A stretch of 64,000 nucleotides of DNA from NCBI GenBank assembly GCA_022113835.1, contig JAILWY010000007.1, positions 12,129,001-12,193,000 of the forward strand, written 5' to 3'. Source of the DNA: Atopsyche davidsoni. Its lineage: Eukaryota > Arthropoda > Insecta > Trichoptera > Hydrobiosidae. The notes beneath the pieces were generated by a model that searched no databases, was not told where the DNA came from, and was given only the letters and a program-made list of their open reading frames with translations. This document shows, piece by piece, positions 1 to 11,940 of this stretch (positions are counted from its first letter, which is position 1; the number at the start of each line of letters is the position of its first letter). Position numbers and translations under genes: made by a program.

Positions 1-3000
1 CAATTTTTAAAATTGAATGGTTTTTCAGTGTTTTTTCAGTTTTTCTCTGTTGGCACGACGGCAGGGAAAGTTTTCAGTATTTTTTGATGTATGGGCTTTA
101 TGTTACGAATAATTTTTAATCGGCTGGAAAATCATTGCTTAATGAACCGTGGGATAGGGGTTCGGAGCCGGCTCAGTATTTTCAGAAGGGTTATTTTTAG
201 AACTAAATCGCGAAATAGAATTTATTGTTGAAATTTTACTACTATTATAAGTATTCAGAAGCACGGATGATTTAATTATCTTTCAATGGAAGAGATCCTT
301 TTGAATAAAATTAGGTATTAAAATTAATTACTTGACTTTATCAAAAAATTATTCAAACATCTTTATACACGACACGAATAGTTTTATTTAACGTATAAAC
401 CGCTAATTTAAAAGAAAACCTTTTAATATCTCAAATTATATTCCTTTTTTATTTAAGCATAAAGTAAAGCATAAATAGGTACTTTTCAATCTTTGACCTT
501 TAAATTTGTTGTTGTGTTGAGCAATTATAAAGCCTAAAAGATGGCATTTTAAAAATTTAATTAAAAAAAACTGAAAGCGTTACAAGTATTTCTTTTAATA
601 CAAAACTAAATGTTTAGTAGAGCGCATACAAATTCTTAAAACTGATCCAGTTAAAAATTCTGATAACTCAAATAACGTCAGTTTACCAAATACAATCAGA
701 GTGTTTAATATCCACTCCTACTCTACCCTTTGGTTTGCTATGGCAGATGTAGATAGAAGAGTTTCCAATATTTGTAGGCCGGTTATAGTTCCGTAATCAA
801 ATTCAAGTTTTGCAATAAATGCACTTACGTTATAACTATTATTATTAGTACTATAAACACAGGTGATGTTACCTGGTTCAATGTTTATGTGGTGTTCGAG
901 CTACTTGAAGCTTACAGTTCTACAAAGTTGTGGCTCGAATCATCTTCAAGGATTGAGAATCGAAAAAAAATCGATGGGAGGTTTGAAAATCATTACAACA
1001 GCTGCTAAACCTACAAACATACTTAATCTGTACAATTAAACTAATAAATTGTAAAAAAATATCATCAATCATGACGCAATCGATTCATACACGAAATGAC
1101 GAGTAAAATCACCGACAACGAGTTTTAGCGATACAGGTGGTATACAAGTTGCACCTTTGTAGAGGTGCTATTGTCAATTGGACTACTGTGCCACTGTTAC
1201 CGAGTGAGAATCGAATTTGTAATATGTACCTAGTTCCAATATATAAAATAAATTACTTGTGTCGCAAATTTTTATAAAAATTAGCTTTCCATTCAAATGG
1301 TAATCGATTACTAAAAACCACATTTTATAAGTGAATAGAAGCGAATTTGTAAAATGTTTGATAAATCGACTAAAATCGTTTTTATTATGAAAATATCGCT
1401 GCAGTAGTCTCAAGTACGTGAGATATATAAAAAAATATATAATTAAATAAATTAAATATAAAATAAAACATTCAAATAAAAAATACAGTGAAACTTCTCA
1501 CTAACCGAGTTATATCCTTGAATAAATTTTCAAGTAAATTTATTCATTTAAATGTATTGAATGAACGATTGATTTGAAATTTATTTCCAAAGAGTTTTTT
1601 TAAAATTTATGAGTTTTAAAGGAATAAACCTTAGATAAGGATTTTATGAGTTTTTTCCAGCCATTACATGGATTATGGCCTTAATTTAATTAATTATTTT
1701 TATTCACTTCTTCAAAAGCTGAAAAATAGATCTATTTGATAAATTTTAAGATTTTATAGACTTTATTTAACCTGAAATGAAATATAAAAATACATTACGT
1801 TTTTAATGAATGTGCTTTTCATTTGAAAATGTGAATATTAATAATATATTAATATTAAATATTAATATTAAATATTATTATTAAAATATAAGTAGATATT
1901 TATTTAATTATTATTTAAAGAATACATTAAAGGAAAAAAAATCATGTTTATATTATATATTTTTAAAAGTATTATACTTAAGATAAATATAAAAGTTTAG
2001 TTTTAAATTTAGTAATAAAAAGGTAATTGTTTTTGAAAGTTTTAACTAAATAAATATTATTAAATATATGCACAATAAAATCAACTTTTCCAAATAGCAA
2101 CGAGTTATTCAGTTTTTTGTCCCTGTCGGGATTATTTACTATATATTAAAGAAATTTTTTCCATCCGTTTTTCTCTAACTGGAAAACAGTTATTAATTTA
2201 TCTCTATATATAAATTTTCAATTATAATTAGGTAAGATTGTTACTTTTACATATAAGTTATTCTTGGTGTATTAATTATGCTCATATGAAAAAAAATCGT
2301 ATGTTTAAGTATTCCCAAAAATATATAACATGAAACAAGATATTTTTTCCATTTATTTGTTGTATGAAACTGCGAAATAATAAAACACTCGTAAGCCTTT
2401 ATTAGTAAAGGGGTGCTCGGGTAAGGGGTGAAACTAAAAGGAGGTCGACGTTAAAAAAGGTTATAAAATGTTTTATTTTTTGTAAAATTGTGAAGAATAA
2501 ATTAAAAACAGAAATAATAGTACGTGCTCCTCTTTTATAAACATTTTTGATTCGGTACGGAATAATGTTAGTTCTCCGGGGGAGCTTGCTCATAATTTGA
2601 TTTCAATCCGTATTACTGAGGACGGAACAGAGAGGGATGATTGGATTCTCTCTCCCTCACGCCTCCTCAGAAACCTCTCTTCTTTTAATAAAAGCCTTCG
2701 CCCCTGTAATTATGCGAAATCATTTTTTCGAGGCATTAAAATTTGATGAATTTTGTTGTACCAAGCGTTTGAATTATTGATTTATTTTTCAGTACACAGA
2801 AGGGGAAGCTGAAAAGAAATTTAAATATAGAAATAAAGAGTTACAATTCATGAAAATGAAGGTTTACACAAATTTAAACCAAGACAATTCTACATGAATT
2901 CATAGAATACAGACAAGTTTTATTTGTAATACTCCGTACTCGAACAGAAACTTTTTAAAGCCAAATGGCTAAAATGATATGTTTAAAATATCAGCATGCT

Positions 3001-3299
3001 ACTCAAATAAAGATTTTCGAATATATAAAAAAATATCAAAATAATAAAAATACATTATTATATATTTGTTCATATTGAAATAGAGCCTTTGCGGACTGAC
3101 GCACGCGATTTTGATCTCAATTGCATCGTAATGAGTCTGGCGTCTACCGGAACAACATAGCACTGTCGTTAGATGTCAAGTTGCGCTGACACGGACAGCA
3201 CTTGTTTGGTCTGCGGCCAAAGATGCAATAAAGTCCCTGCACTTTTATAGGACATTGAAGCCAGAGGCGAATTAAAAAAAATTAAATAATATATTTATA
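1..3299. other. AT-rich non-coding stretch
   Basis: No gene, RNA gene or mobile element is recognisable. The stretch is A/T homopolymer-rich with scattered short open frames that look like chance. Slightly GC-richer patches lie near 140-185 and 2620-2710. A cluster of short AATATT/TTAATA words lies at about 1835-1885. Nothing here suggests a promoter or an exon. Confidence 0.7.
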
Positions 3300-3335
3300 T
3301 TGAAAAAATTATTTTTAAAAGAACACATACACATA

Positions 3336-3652
3336 CGAGGGTGGTCCGATAAGTACTTAGCCTCACCGCCCGATGGTGCTCGTATCGCAAGAGAGATTTA
3401 CTATCGTGTAGTACATTCTCGTAGACAACTACTGTCAAAATTTCAGCCGAATCGGACTCGTAGTTTTGTTTTGACCGCGTGTGAATTTTAAAAAGAGTAA
3501 TATCGGTCGGTGATCCAATACTTGTTTTTGGAAGGGAAATCGCGCAGCGAAATCAAAAAGCGCTTTGATGTACGGTGACTTTTCTCCTTGAGAAAACGTA
3601 TTTTTCAGATTTTACATACTTTTGTTTTTCTTTTGTAGGCTAAGTACTTATC
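3336..3652 (+). mobile_element. Internally deleted mariner-like element
   Basis: The left end after a TA at 3334-3335 reads CGAGGGTGGTCCGATAAG and continues to TACTTAGCC (3336-3362), a typical mariner terminal repeat. Its inner part recurs inverted as GGCTAAGTACTTATC at 3638-3652, where the right end breaks off into a tandem repeat. Between them lies a mariner-type 5' leader and then the start of a transposase (3504-3578), with the family-typical words LFLEGKSRSEIKKR. That frame hits a stop, and a YGDFSP-type motif follows in a shifted frame. The rest of the transposase, including the catalytic DDD region, is missing. It is a dead, non-autonomous copy of about 317 bp. Confidence 0.8.
3504..3592 (+). 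pseudogene. Mariner transposase N-terminal fragment
   Basis: A translated stretch RSVIQYLFLEGKSRSEIKKR matches the first helix-turn-helix of mariner transposases, the domain that binds the terminal repeats. The frame ends at a TGA at 3576-3578. A single lost base would explain the shift, because the expected GDFSP continuation is read in the next frame. No catalytic residues remain. The family match is recalled from knowledge of mariners and not from a search. Confidence 0.75.
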
Positions 3653-3656
3653 CCAT

Positions 3657-3746
3657 TTTACGCGACCCCGCTTTACGCGACCCCGCTTTACGCTACTCCG
3701 CTTTACGCTACCCCGCTTCACGCTACCCCGTTTTGCGCTACACCGC
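3657..3746. repeat. 15-bp tandem repeat, six units
   Basis: Six head-to-tail units of 15 bp with consensus TTTACGCTACCCCGC are seen. Units 1 and 2 carry GCGA instead of GCTA, and unit 6 is the most diverged. The array begins a few bases after the broken right end of the mariner copy and is followed by more CG-containing sequence (TTTCGCGTTAAAATG and CTTAACGCG) that pairs in inverted orientation. Each unit carries CpGs, in contrast to the AT-rich surroundings. Confidence 0.9.
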
Positions 3747-4007
3747 TTTTCAAATTTCGCGTTAAAATGCCTCACTTAACGCGATTTTTTCCGGAACGTA
3801 TCCCTCGCATTAATTCGGGTACTGTACTCGAATTAATCATCATCACACATTGAATCGATTCCTAAATATACGAGTATGAGCTTTATTATGTACGTATGTG
3901 CATAGTACGTGAAAAGATATTTACAATTTTTTTTTCGAAATTGTCTCGAGAGTAAAAATGATTATAAATTAAACAGGTATTCATTAGGCTTGCATATATA
4001 TTAATAA

Positions 4008-4027
4008 ATATATATATATATATATAT
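4008..4027. repeat. (TA)n microsatellite
   Basis: A run of alternating TA of about 20 bp sits inside a longer AT-only stretch that leads into the GC-rich structured block at 4062. Confidence 0.8.
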
Positions 4028-4061
4028 TTATTTTTTTTACATTATATATTATATATTTTAG

Positions 4062-4155
4062 AGCCAGGCACTTGAAACCGCTCCAGCAGCGGACCTGCCC
4101 CTTCCGGGGGGCTCGTTACACCCGGGTCGAACCTGGAAGCTCGCAAGTGCTGGCT
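4062..4155. repeat. GC-rich block with terminal inverted repeats and internal hairpins
   Basis: The ends AGCCAGGCACTTG (4062-4074) and CAAGTGCTGGCT (4144-4155) pair apart from one extra G. Inside are three further hairpins: CCGCT/AGCGG (4078-4092), CCCC/GGGG (4098-4109) and CCGGG/CCTGG (4122-4136, one G-T pair). The whole could fold as a four-stem, cloverleaf-like shape. On the minus strand GGTTCGACCCG (rc of 4123-4133) resembles a Pol III B box. It is not a canonical tRNA, because the loop sizes are wrong and there is no anticodon arm. A tRNA-derived SINE relic or a small foldback element are the likeliest explanations. Confidence 0.45.
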
Positions 4156-4164
4156 GTTTCATAG

Positions 4165-4196
4165 GTGGAGTTTATCTTTGCCAAAGTTATCTCCAC
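4165..4196. repeat. Short hairpin next to the structured block
   Basis: GTGGAG (4165-4170) pairs with CTCCAC (4191-4196), and CTTTG pairs with the following CAAAG around a two-base centre. It sits only 9 bp after the 4062-4155 block and probably belongs to the same repeat unit. A third small hairpin, GGCG/CGCC, lies near 4244-4261. Confidence 0.5.
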
Positions 4197-4516
4197 TGAC
4201 TTTACTAACCTGAATAAGTGATATGTATTTTGTGGATTTAAGCTGGCGGCACGTGTGCGCCCGAACTAAAAAAAAATATGTCTGTCTATACAACACGCAA
4301 AGTTACTACTACTTCAAATATTTTTGTTTATAAAGAAAGAGTATTCAAAATAAGTTCTCTTACATCTCATGAATGTTGGAATAAATAAAAAAAAGGCTCG
4401 TTTTTTTAAAATACAAAAAAATCACAGTGTATTATATAACGGTTTAAATTAAAAAGTCACATATTTAATATGATTTACGTACAGTGCAAAAAGCTTAGCC
4501 GTTACATGTAAAGTGT

Positions 4517-4633
4517 TAACCCGCGAGTATTTAGGACTTGCGCTTAACCGCCCCAGCCGCAAACCGACAGGCCTCCCCGAGTGGGGTGGGACACACCCCA
4601 TCTCTCTCAAGAGGGGTGGCCACCATCGGGTTA
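4517..4633. repeat. Second GC-rich hairpin block
   Basis: Outer arms TAACCCG (4517-4523) and CGGGTTA (4627-4633) enclose GC-rich sequence with CCCCGAGTGGGG, GGGGTG/CACCCC and CTCTC/GAG foldbacks. The sharp contrast with the flanking AT-rich DNA suggests an inserted unit, but no target duplication is obvious. It may be a relative of, or the other half of, the block at 4062. No open frame or known RNA is recognised. Confidence 0.4.
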
Positions 4634-4917
4634 CTCCTTGTTAAACGCGTTAAAATGAAAAATTTAATAAAAAGCTCGTTACGCTCCGTTATGTAAGATT
4701 TAATTGAATATTTGATTAAGAGCTGCGTAATCGGTGTACGCGCCTGTTTCTGAAATAAATATCTAATTTATGGATTGGTTATAATAGTCTGAGTAATAAA
4801 TAACAAAACCGTGTACTTTATTTTTTTTAATATCTAAAATTTATATTAAATTTATACATATAAAAATGTATATGAATTGCAAAGTCGATATCATCCCTTT
4901 GAAATCAGTCTCACAGA

Positions 4918-5043
4918 TCAGCGGATCAAGGCCGGGGTTGATTTGTTCAGAAGGTCGTACGGCTGACAGGAGGGTGGGTTGACTGAGGGGAGAAAGTGGA
5001 AGCGACTTCCGGCGTGGAAGTCAGCTGGGCTCTGTGTTAGCAT
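4918..5043 (-). CDS. Possible small coding frame in a GC-rich island
   Basis: An ATG at 5043 on the minus strand opens a 41-codon frame ending at TGA 4918-4920. The frame is also open about 20 codons upstream of the ATG, across an acceptor-like CTGTTTTTACAG. The product would contain PADFHAGSRFHFLPSVNPPS. I do not recognise it. It could be a terminal exon, but GC-rich pyrimidine-rich DNA gives open frames of this length by chance, and two plus-strand frames are partly open here as well. Confidence 0.15.
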   Translation of the reverse strand: MLTQSPADFHAGSRFHFLPSVNPPSCQPYDLLNKSTPALIR

Positions 5044-6912
5044 AGGAATGTAGCCTTTTACAAAAGATTTACCTGTAAAAACAGTTGCTTTGTGAAATTA
5101 AATCGACCCTTTTCGGCTGTGCGTACATTTTTAATGGCCTTTTGATTTAGCACAAGTCCTGTATTTTTAAGAGAAAATATTAAAAATATTTTTTAAAGGT
5201 TATGAAACAATCAATTCTCTTCAATAATAAATTAGCTTTTAACTGTCATTTACCGTTTTTTTAGATTTAATAACATATCAATCATGCGTGATTTAACATT
5301 ATTGGCATCTCATAGTTAATTTAGTACATTAAGCAATATATGTCTTAACCTTTGTACAATTTTTAGACCACGCATTTTTGTTTACAGTGTTTTATAAAAT
5401 TGATCAAAGAAACATTGTTTATACTATACATAAAAATGACGTAGTTGTTATTTTTTTAGTAAGTATACAAATCATATTAACAAAAATACTATGCAAAGTG
5501 TTTGCACTAAATGATGTCAAAAATACAATTATTTAGGATATTTCATAATGTATACATTGCCACGTTATGCATAATTTATTTGTTTTGGGCAGAATGTGAT
5601 ATGAAAATAAATATGAATATATCAATTATGTATCACAGATTTAATAAATACTTAACTAAATGAAATACAACGCATTTCCATATGATGTGCTAAAGTGAAT
5701 ACATTTTCACATTTTATTGTTAGCCTCGAAGTCACAGCGGCATGACACACGCCCAGATGATAGCTGCAAGCAGTTAGAGTACAAATTATGGGATTTTAAA
5801 ATAAATGCCTTACTCAAAGAGCTAGACATAACCCCTTCTGAAAGTCCTCGCTTGAGAAGCTTCAGCGCTCTTCCCCGTCAGGGGGCTGCTCTTCTCGCAG
5901 CATCCCCCAGACGTTTCCACCCCCTACATCATGCGTCACTCACTCCGTAGCATCTGAAATGTGTTAGAAGTATTTTATATTTTTTCTAAACTTTTCTTGT
6001 ATATATATATATATATATATATTACAGAATAAGTTATCAAATATTTTAATTAACAGTGTGTTCTTTTCCTCACATGCATGATTTACTAAAAATCATTTTT
6101 CCCAAAAAAAATCTAACAGCTGTAGCATTATTGGTATAACGTGTATCGATATCGAAAACTCAGTTATAGGGTCAAAAATCGGCAACTCCCATTCGTTCAA
6201 AAATCTTTTCAATTATGTAATCTTATTCGAGACTTGCCTAAAGTGATCGTCTCGTAAAGTTTTATTCAAATCCTATTCATGAACAACCAATAAAGACGGC
6301 GTAATTCGGCCTGGGGACATTGGCGTTCGCCATCGACCCGATATTCACGTAAGAACAACAATGTATCCGAATGAACCATATCTGTCAATTCTGAAATGCG
6401 ATGTTGATATTAATTTTATATATTTTTACATAAAAGACAAATATCTAAACGTATTAAAATCTTCTCTGTGGAATATCTGTCATGGTTTAAAATATATATA
6501 GATATTTTTTGTTTCTATTTGCAAACTGATTTGTATAAATATTATGTAAAACAAATTTCATCATAAGACATACAGATTTGGTATTATTTTTTATAAGTGT
6601 ATTAAATGTAAAACATATGTCAAAAATATTTCAAATTGTTAAAGTCTTGTATTGACACTTTATAATCTTTTTTATTTGATACTTTGATGTTCCACAGCCT
6701 TTATAATCATTATTTCAATAAAAAGGGTAGCAAAAGTAAATATCGTATAAAATGACTATTAAAAAGAAGCGATAAGCAGTAAAAAAAATATTGATTCTAC
6801 CAATAAGAAAAATAAATTGAACCCTTATCATTTTGTTAAAAGCCCTCAGAAAAAGCAGAATTAATCCTAACATCAATTCAAAATCCAGGCAGTGATTTAA
6901 AGCTGTCGATTT
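5044..6912. other. AT-rich stretch with one weak open frame and a (TA)n run
   Basis: The stretch is mostly AT-rich and featureless. 5717-5950 (plus) is a GC-richer patch with a 77-codon open frame that begins with TTG and has no recognisable domain. A (TA)n run occupies 6000-6022. Another GC-richer patch without structure lies at about 6295-6360. Confidence 0.6.
6000..6022. repeat. (TA)n microsatellite
   Basis: Eleven alternating AT/TA dinucleotides, perfect. Confidence 0.9.
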
Positions 6913-7059
6913 TCACACCGCGTGGGGATGGTCGGGGGACGATCTCATTAGAGGAAAGTAATTTTCCGAGGGATTGGTTTCCGGTGAGACGATCGGCTGG
7001 TACTTCCGCTCTACGAGAGAGGCCCCTATCATCACGTGTCGCCGCAAAATCGCAGCCAG
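6913..7059 (-). CDS. Possible terminal exon in a GC-rich island
   Basis: On the minus strand a splice-acceptor-like TTGAATTTTCAG (AG at 7060-7061) is followed at once by a 48-codon open frame ending in TGA at 6913-6915. The predicted peptide includes RHVMIGASLVERKYQPIVSP and ends in PDHPHAV. I do not recognise it. The acceptor lacks a strong pyrimidine tract, and the reading frame has a stop just upstream of it, as expected for a real exon boundary but also common by chance. The island itself (6900-7065) contrasts clearly with its AT-rich flanks. Confidence 0.18.
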   Translation of the reverse strand: MAAILRRHVMIGASLVERKYQPIVSPETNPSENYFPLMRSSPDHPHAV

Positions 7060-7118
7060 CTGAAAATTCAAACTTGCATATGTTTTATTGAATGTACATA
7101 AAATATTTTATTGTTTAA

Positions 7119-7119
<1 letters not shown>

Positions 7120-7162
<43 letters not shown>
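7120..7162. repeat. (AT)n microsatellite
   Basis: A perfect alternating AT run of about 42 bp, one of the longest in the window, likely to be length-polymorphic. Confidence 0.95.
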
Positions 7163-7167
<5 letters not shown>

Positions 7168-10100
7168 TATTTATTTTGATACATAACAAATAAATTCATT
7201 TTTATGAAGAAAAAAAAATTTCAAAATATAAAAATATGCTCAGCCGTATGTCTTATTGAGCCTAAAATATATCTTAGAAACATATTACATACAAAATAAA
7301 ACTTGAATAAACATATTATAGTTTCTTTATATGTTAACATGTGGGAAGTAAACCTATTATTTCTTAAACTTTGTTATAAAGCAGAAACTCTGTTTTGTAT
7401 TTTAAATATTTAAAAAGTATTATGGCTTAAATTTTTTTGTGTTTTTTTTTATATAACGCAAGGTCTTAAATCAATTTATCCTACATATTGAAGGACTAAT
7501 GAAAAAACTAAAAAAAGTCATGATTTAAATTCCTACCCAAAAATATTTATCAAAGAAACTTTTTATAATAGGTTTAAAGTCGACATCAATCAGGAATTTA
7601 TTCGGAATTTTAATTTAAAATTTTATCAATTATTCTCACCCAGATATTTTCAAACGCGATCGTCGCTGAGAGCGTCTCAGAATCGAAATGATATCTTTAT
7701 ATTGAGAGCATGACAGTAAAAAAGACCTACGACACTTAAGAGAGTTGAGGGTGGAGTAATGTGAATACCCTGTTAAACCTGTATGAGAAGGGCGAGAATC
7801 TCCCTTACGATCTATTTTAGAACCTCCCCTTCCATTGACCTGTAAATAAGCAATCGCAGGTACCGTAAGTTTCCAATAGAAAACATTAAGGGTCTGAAAG
7901 TGATCACATCGGTCCGAAAAGCTCACATGAGAACATAAGTAGCCATAAACACTTGGAGAAACTCCAGAATGTTATTTGAAGATTTAATAGTTAACAGTAT
8001 ATAAAAACAATAAAAAAATATGTAGATGATTAAGGAAATCATAATTCATAAGAAAATAGTTTATTTTCTTAAATATTTTATATTCTAATAGAACCATTTG
8101 TGAGAAATATTTAATATCACCTAGCATCAGATAATTATTTTAATGCTATCAAATCTAGCGAAGCGTATTACAAAAAAATAGGTTTACAAGTAGCAAGTTA
8201 ATCAAAAAATATTTATTACTTAATATTTTTTTGAAAAATATAGGGTTAATTCGTCCCAAAAAACACACGTGAAGGAAATCTTATCCAAAATACCACGAAA
8301 ATGAATGTAAACGATGTACAAAGAATAACATTTTTTTGACATAAATGAATTTTTTATTTAATTTTTAGAAAACGGAGAGGGTAAATCTTTATGGCATTTT
8401 AATACAAGTTGTAATATTTTTTGTGTTGTCCATTTCAACGTTTTTACCAAAAAATACTGGATTCATATTCACGAAATGATATCATAGATTTATTTACACT
8501 GTTTTTGGCGCACCACTGCATTTCCGTTATCAAATAAATGCGATGATAGCAACATAAATCAAAAATATATACATAACTTATGAAAATGATTTCAGTTTGG
8601 AAACCGCAATGCTAGAAATACGTAAATTTAAATATGTCATGAACCTGTAATAACAATAACTCAATTTGAAAAAAATAAATGTTAAAATATGATCATATGG
8701 GTGTGTGATCATTCATTTCAACATTTACATGAAGTTTTTTGAACTTTTGATGTTACGAAATTCCACGGTCAGTAATAAATCAAAGGTTCCCCTGTAAAAG
8801 AAAAAAAACAAAACCACAACGAGTGCGAGAGAAAGAAGTGAAAAGAGCAAAAGGAAATATTATCATTTCATTTAAAGAAGAAGCCCAATAAGAAGGGAAG
8901 AGATTCAGCTAAGTCCCCGGGGCTACGGATCCAAAAAAATAGCCCAAGACCATACGTACATGATGAAGCACCGACTCAGTTTGATGGTATTAATTTTAAA
9001 AATCAAATTCAAAAGGCACCTGTAAGTTATAAAGTAATAAATAGCTTTCCACTGTACATCGATATAATTTAAATTTTATAAACATGTATCATGTATTGGT
9101 TCAAATATGAAAACAGTATCTACTCTATAGAATAAATTTTTTAAGCTTATACGATCTCTAATACAATTTTATATGCTTAAGACTATATAAGTTTATTTTA
9201 AGAATTTTTTATTATAAATAATTTGCATAGCTTGATCCAAACGGGATAAAAATATTAAAAGTTCGGGAAAAGAAGTTTCGAGCCAATCTCTGACCCGCCC
9301 CTAAGAATAAATCAATTGTGAAATCATAAATTTCAGGGCGATAGAGAGGTGCGCCTTGAGATGTATGTGAGGTTGTATTTGAGGAAATCAGGTTGTTTTT
9401 CTTCCCTTAGTAAAATATTGCGATATTAAATATTTAAAGCGGTTAAATTTACGAGGCTTGATGTGCTTCACAGTGATAAATTTAATTTGATTAATAGAAG
9501 GCGAACTATGAATGTTATATTTACCAACTAAGCTGCGAAAGTGGTCTCATCGACTTAAACTCTCTGTTTTTTAACTTAAACATATCTATGAAAAAATAGC
9601 ATATTTATATTTTTAAATAACATACCATCATTAAAATAAGAGAAGGAAAATACGTAAAATTTTATAGCACTGAGCACACGGAATCGTTCACAATTCTAGG
9701 CCATATATCTTGGTTTCAGGAATACTGCACACGAAGAGCCTGGCTTCCGGGAGCTCTATGGAAGGCAAACAAAACTGATATAGAATAAATTTCCTTCAGT
9801 CGGCTTAAGATTCATACTTTTAAGTCTTATTTTGGATTCTGAATGAAACGGAAATAAAGCGGGACGATCCTGAAGTCTCTAGATTCTCGCCGATCGCTAC
9901 GGTTTGGCAATATATATTTTTATTTTGTATTGTGTTTCAACTGACTGCATTAGAACTGAAAATAAAGATGAAAACTTGTTTTTAAATAAAAGATAGTATG
10001 AGAGCAGTTCCATCTCTTTTGTATTCAATACAGTGTTTTTGAAATAACCAACATATTTTCATAATCGTAAAATCTTTATTAATACTTTTAGCTCACCCAA

Positions 10101-10346
10101 CAGTATCCCAATAGTAATGAATTGAATTTTTGAGAGATGTATTTTTTATTACTCATATTTAAAAACAATTGTGAAAAGAGTTATAAAAAAGGCAGTGTTC
10201 GTGCAATTCAATTTAATTTACAGAACATTTGTAAACAATACACATAGTAGAAGGTTTTGATTACAGTTGACGACAAAAAAACACGAACCAATAGATTAGG
10301 CTTACGAGCACAGTAAAGGCAATGGAATTCGCCCCGTGTTTGTTTC
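7163..10346. other. AT-rich stretch, no supported gene
   Basis: A 96-codon open frame lies on the minus strand at 7636-7926 and is among the longest in the window. It shows no recognised motif, signal peptide or splice context, so I do not call it a gene. Slightly GC-richer patches occur near 8890-8960, 9240-9390, 9700-9780 and 9850-9910. One of these (9337-9371) has a short open segment between an acceptor-like TTTCAG and a weak donor GTTGTA; it is too weak to call. Confidence 0.55.
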
Positions 10347-10556
10347 TCAGCGGATTTTATTATATTCAAAAAAACTTGATAGAAATATTCCACTCCCCGC
10401 GTCACAGTTGATCCACTGGAGGGATGAAGCTACCCCGAAGGCTGTATTTATTTGAATGCCTGAGAGGGAGGGGGTGCGAGGAATATCCCTCAACTGCGCG
10501 ATCCGACAATCCGTGGCACAAACAATCGCGTGTATATTGCGAACGAATTTCGGATT
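10347..10556 (-). CDS. Open frame in GC-rich island with strong acceptor-like site
   Basis: The minus-strand frame is open for 69 codons up to TGA 10347-10349 and has no ATG. Inside it the pyrimidine-rich acceptor-like CACCCCCTCCCTCTCAG is followed by about 43 codons that start GIQINTAFGVASSLQWINCD. If real, this would be a terminal exon. I do not recognise the peptide, and a 69-codon open frame is not rare in such GC-richer DNA when six frames are considered. Confidence 0.18.
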   Translation of the reverse strand, partial: NPKFVRNIHAIVCATDCRIAQLRDIPRTPSLSGIQINTAFGVASSLQWINCDAGSGIFLSSFFEYNKIR

Positions 10557-11940
10557 TTACTCAAGGATTATATTTTTGTTGATTCTTACAGATAAATATT
10601 CAATTGATACTTTCTAGTACAATATCTTGTTTCACGTGAAAAGTTTTGATGAACAAATGAGTTTGAATACAAAATATATTAGTTATATGTTTTCAAAAGT
10701 TTTTTTATGATATTTTTATCAAAATATCAATTTTCTTACTTTAAGAGAAGTAAAAGTAAGGATTTTTATGTAATATGTTTTCCGAAATAGAAATTCTATC
10801 CATTAATAAACAAGAAAAAAATTATATCCCCTATTGAATGGAAACCCAAAACTCCTTCATAATTTGTGAACGATTGCCTTTCAGCGCTTCATATAAAATT
10901 AACGAACATATTGACCTTTTATTTCTACTAAGAAAAAGAAGAACCATGTTGTGGCTGAAGAATTCTATCTTCAGATTTTCCCACAGCTAAATATTATATG
11001 GTGCTATAGTTTTTATGACTAGTGATGGGTCAGAATACATCCAACTACTATTTTCCAAGCACCGAAACTGTTCTTTTGAAAGTATTAATTAGAATTGCTT
11101 ACAAAAAAATGTAATTTATTTTATTCAGTTTTTACTTAAAAGTAAAGCAAAGCTGCATTTTAATAGTTGAAAGTGGTTGCTAATGTTAGGCAAAAAAGCT
11201 ACATAAATCCACTCGTTCCCTATATAGTTTCATATGAGCAGTTGCTTCTAGTAGCTTATAAGTTTTTTTCATCCCCCATCACTACTTATGGGTGTATTAT
11301 TTTTTATGTCTCCCGTAGAGAAACCTCTAAGTGAGGGTAATGATCATTAATTTAAAGGCCTCATTCATTTCCCGGCTTCGGTCACCCATTTCTTCGTTGA
11401 AAAGGTTTTTCCAGAGCAAAATAATCTTCGCCCTGAGTGCTGCGGACGAAAAATTTCACTTAGCTGAAAAAATGTGTATCGCTATGCTGTACCGCGAGGA
11501 CTTGCCCACCCCTGCGTGACACATCAGCAACTTGCAAAACGATCTCAAATGACAACTACACAAATGAAACCGCCACTAGTCTTGGAAATAAAATATTCGT
11601 CGCTGTAAAAAGACATGGCAAAAATAACTGAAGTACTTCTTTATTTAATTGAAGCCAGGGTTTTTCATTTTGAAAAATTCTAAAGTATGGTCGATATTTT
11701 TGATAGAAAGTAGTTGGCGTGGTAGAAATAAGATTTATTTAGAGATAGTATCACAAATTAAACATGTATTAATACCAAGTGATAAGAAGGGTTCTGCAGT
11801 GTTCAATTGACCATATCAGAGTATATACAAATAAAATTAGTAGTTAAAAATAAAAAAAGCTGAGAAAAAGCAGAAATCAGAATCAAAAGAAAAATAAATT
11901 ATACAACAAGAAAAAAACATGTATATTGTATTTTAGTTGT
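10557..11940. other. AT-rich stretch, no supported gene
   Basis: The only notable patch is 11320-11525, somewhat GC-richer, with a 62-codon plus-strand frame starting with GTG (11331-11519) and no recognised motif. The remainder is AT-rich with homopolymer runs. Confidence 0.6.

Noticed and set aside
3657..3746. CRISPR-like array
   Set aside because: Units are directly adjacent with no spacers, and the DNA is eukaryotic.
7636..7926. 96-codon minus-strand frame as a gene
   Set aside because: No domain, signal or splice context; length is within chance for 64 kb in six frames.
9337..9371. Short exon GDREVRLEMYV
   Set aside because: The acceptor lacks a pyrimidine tract, and the donor GTTGTA is weak.
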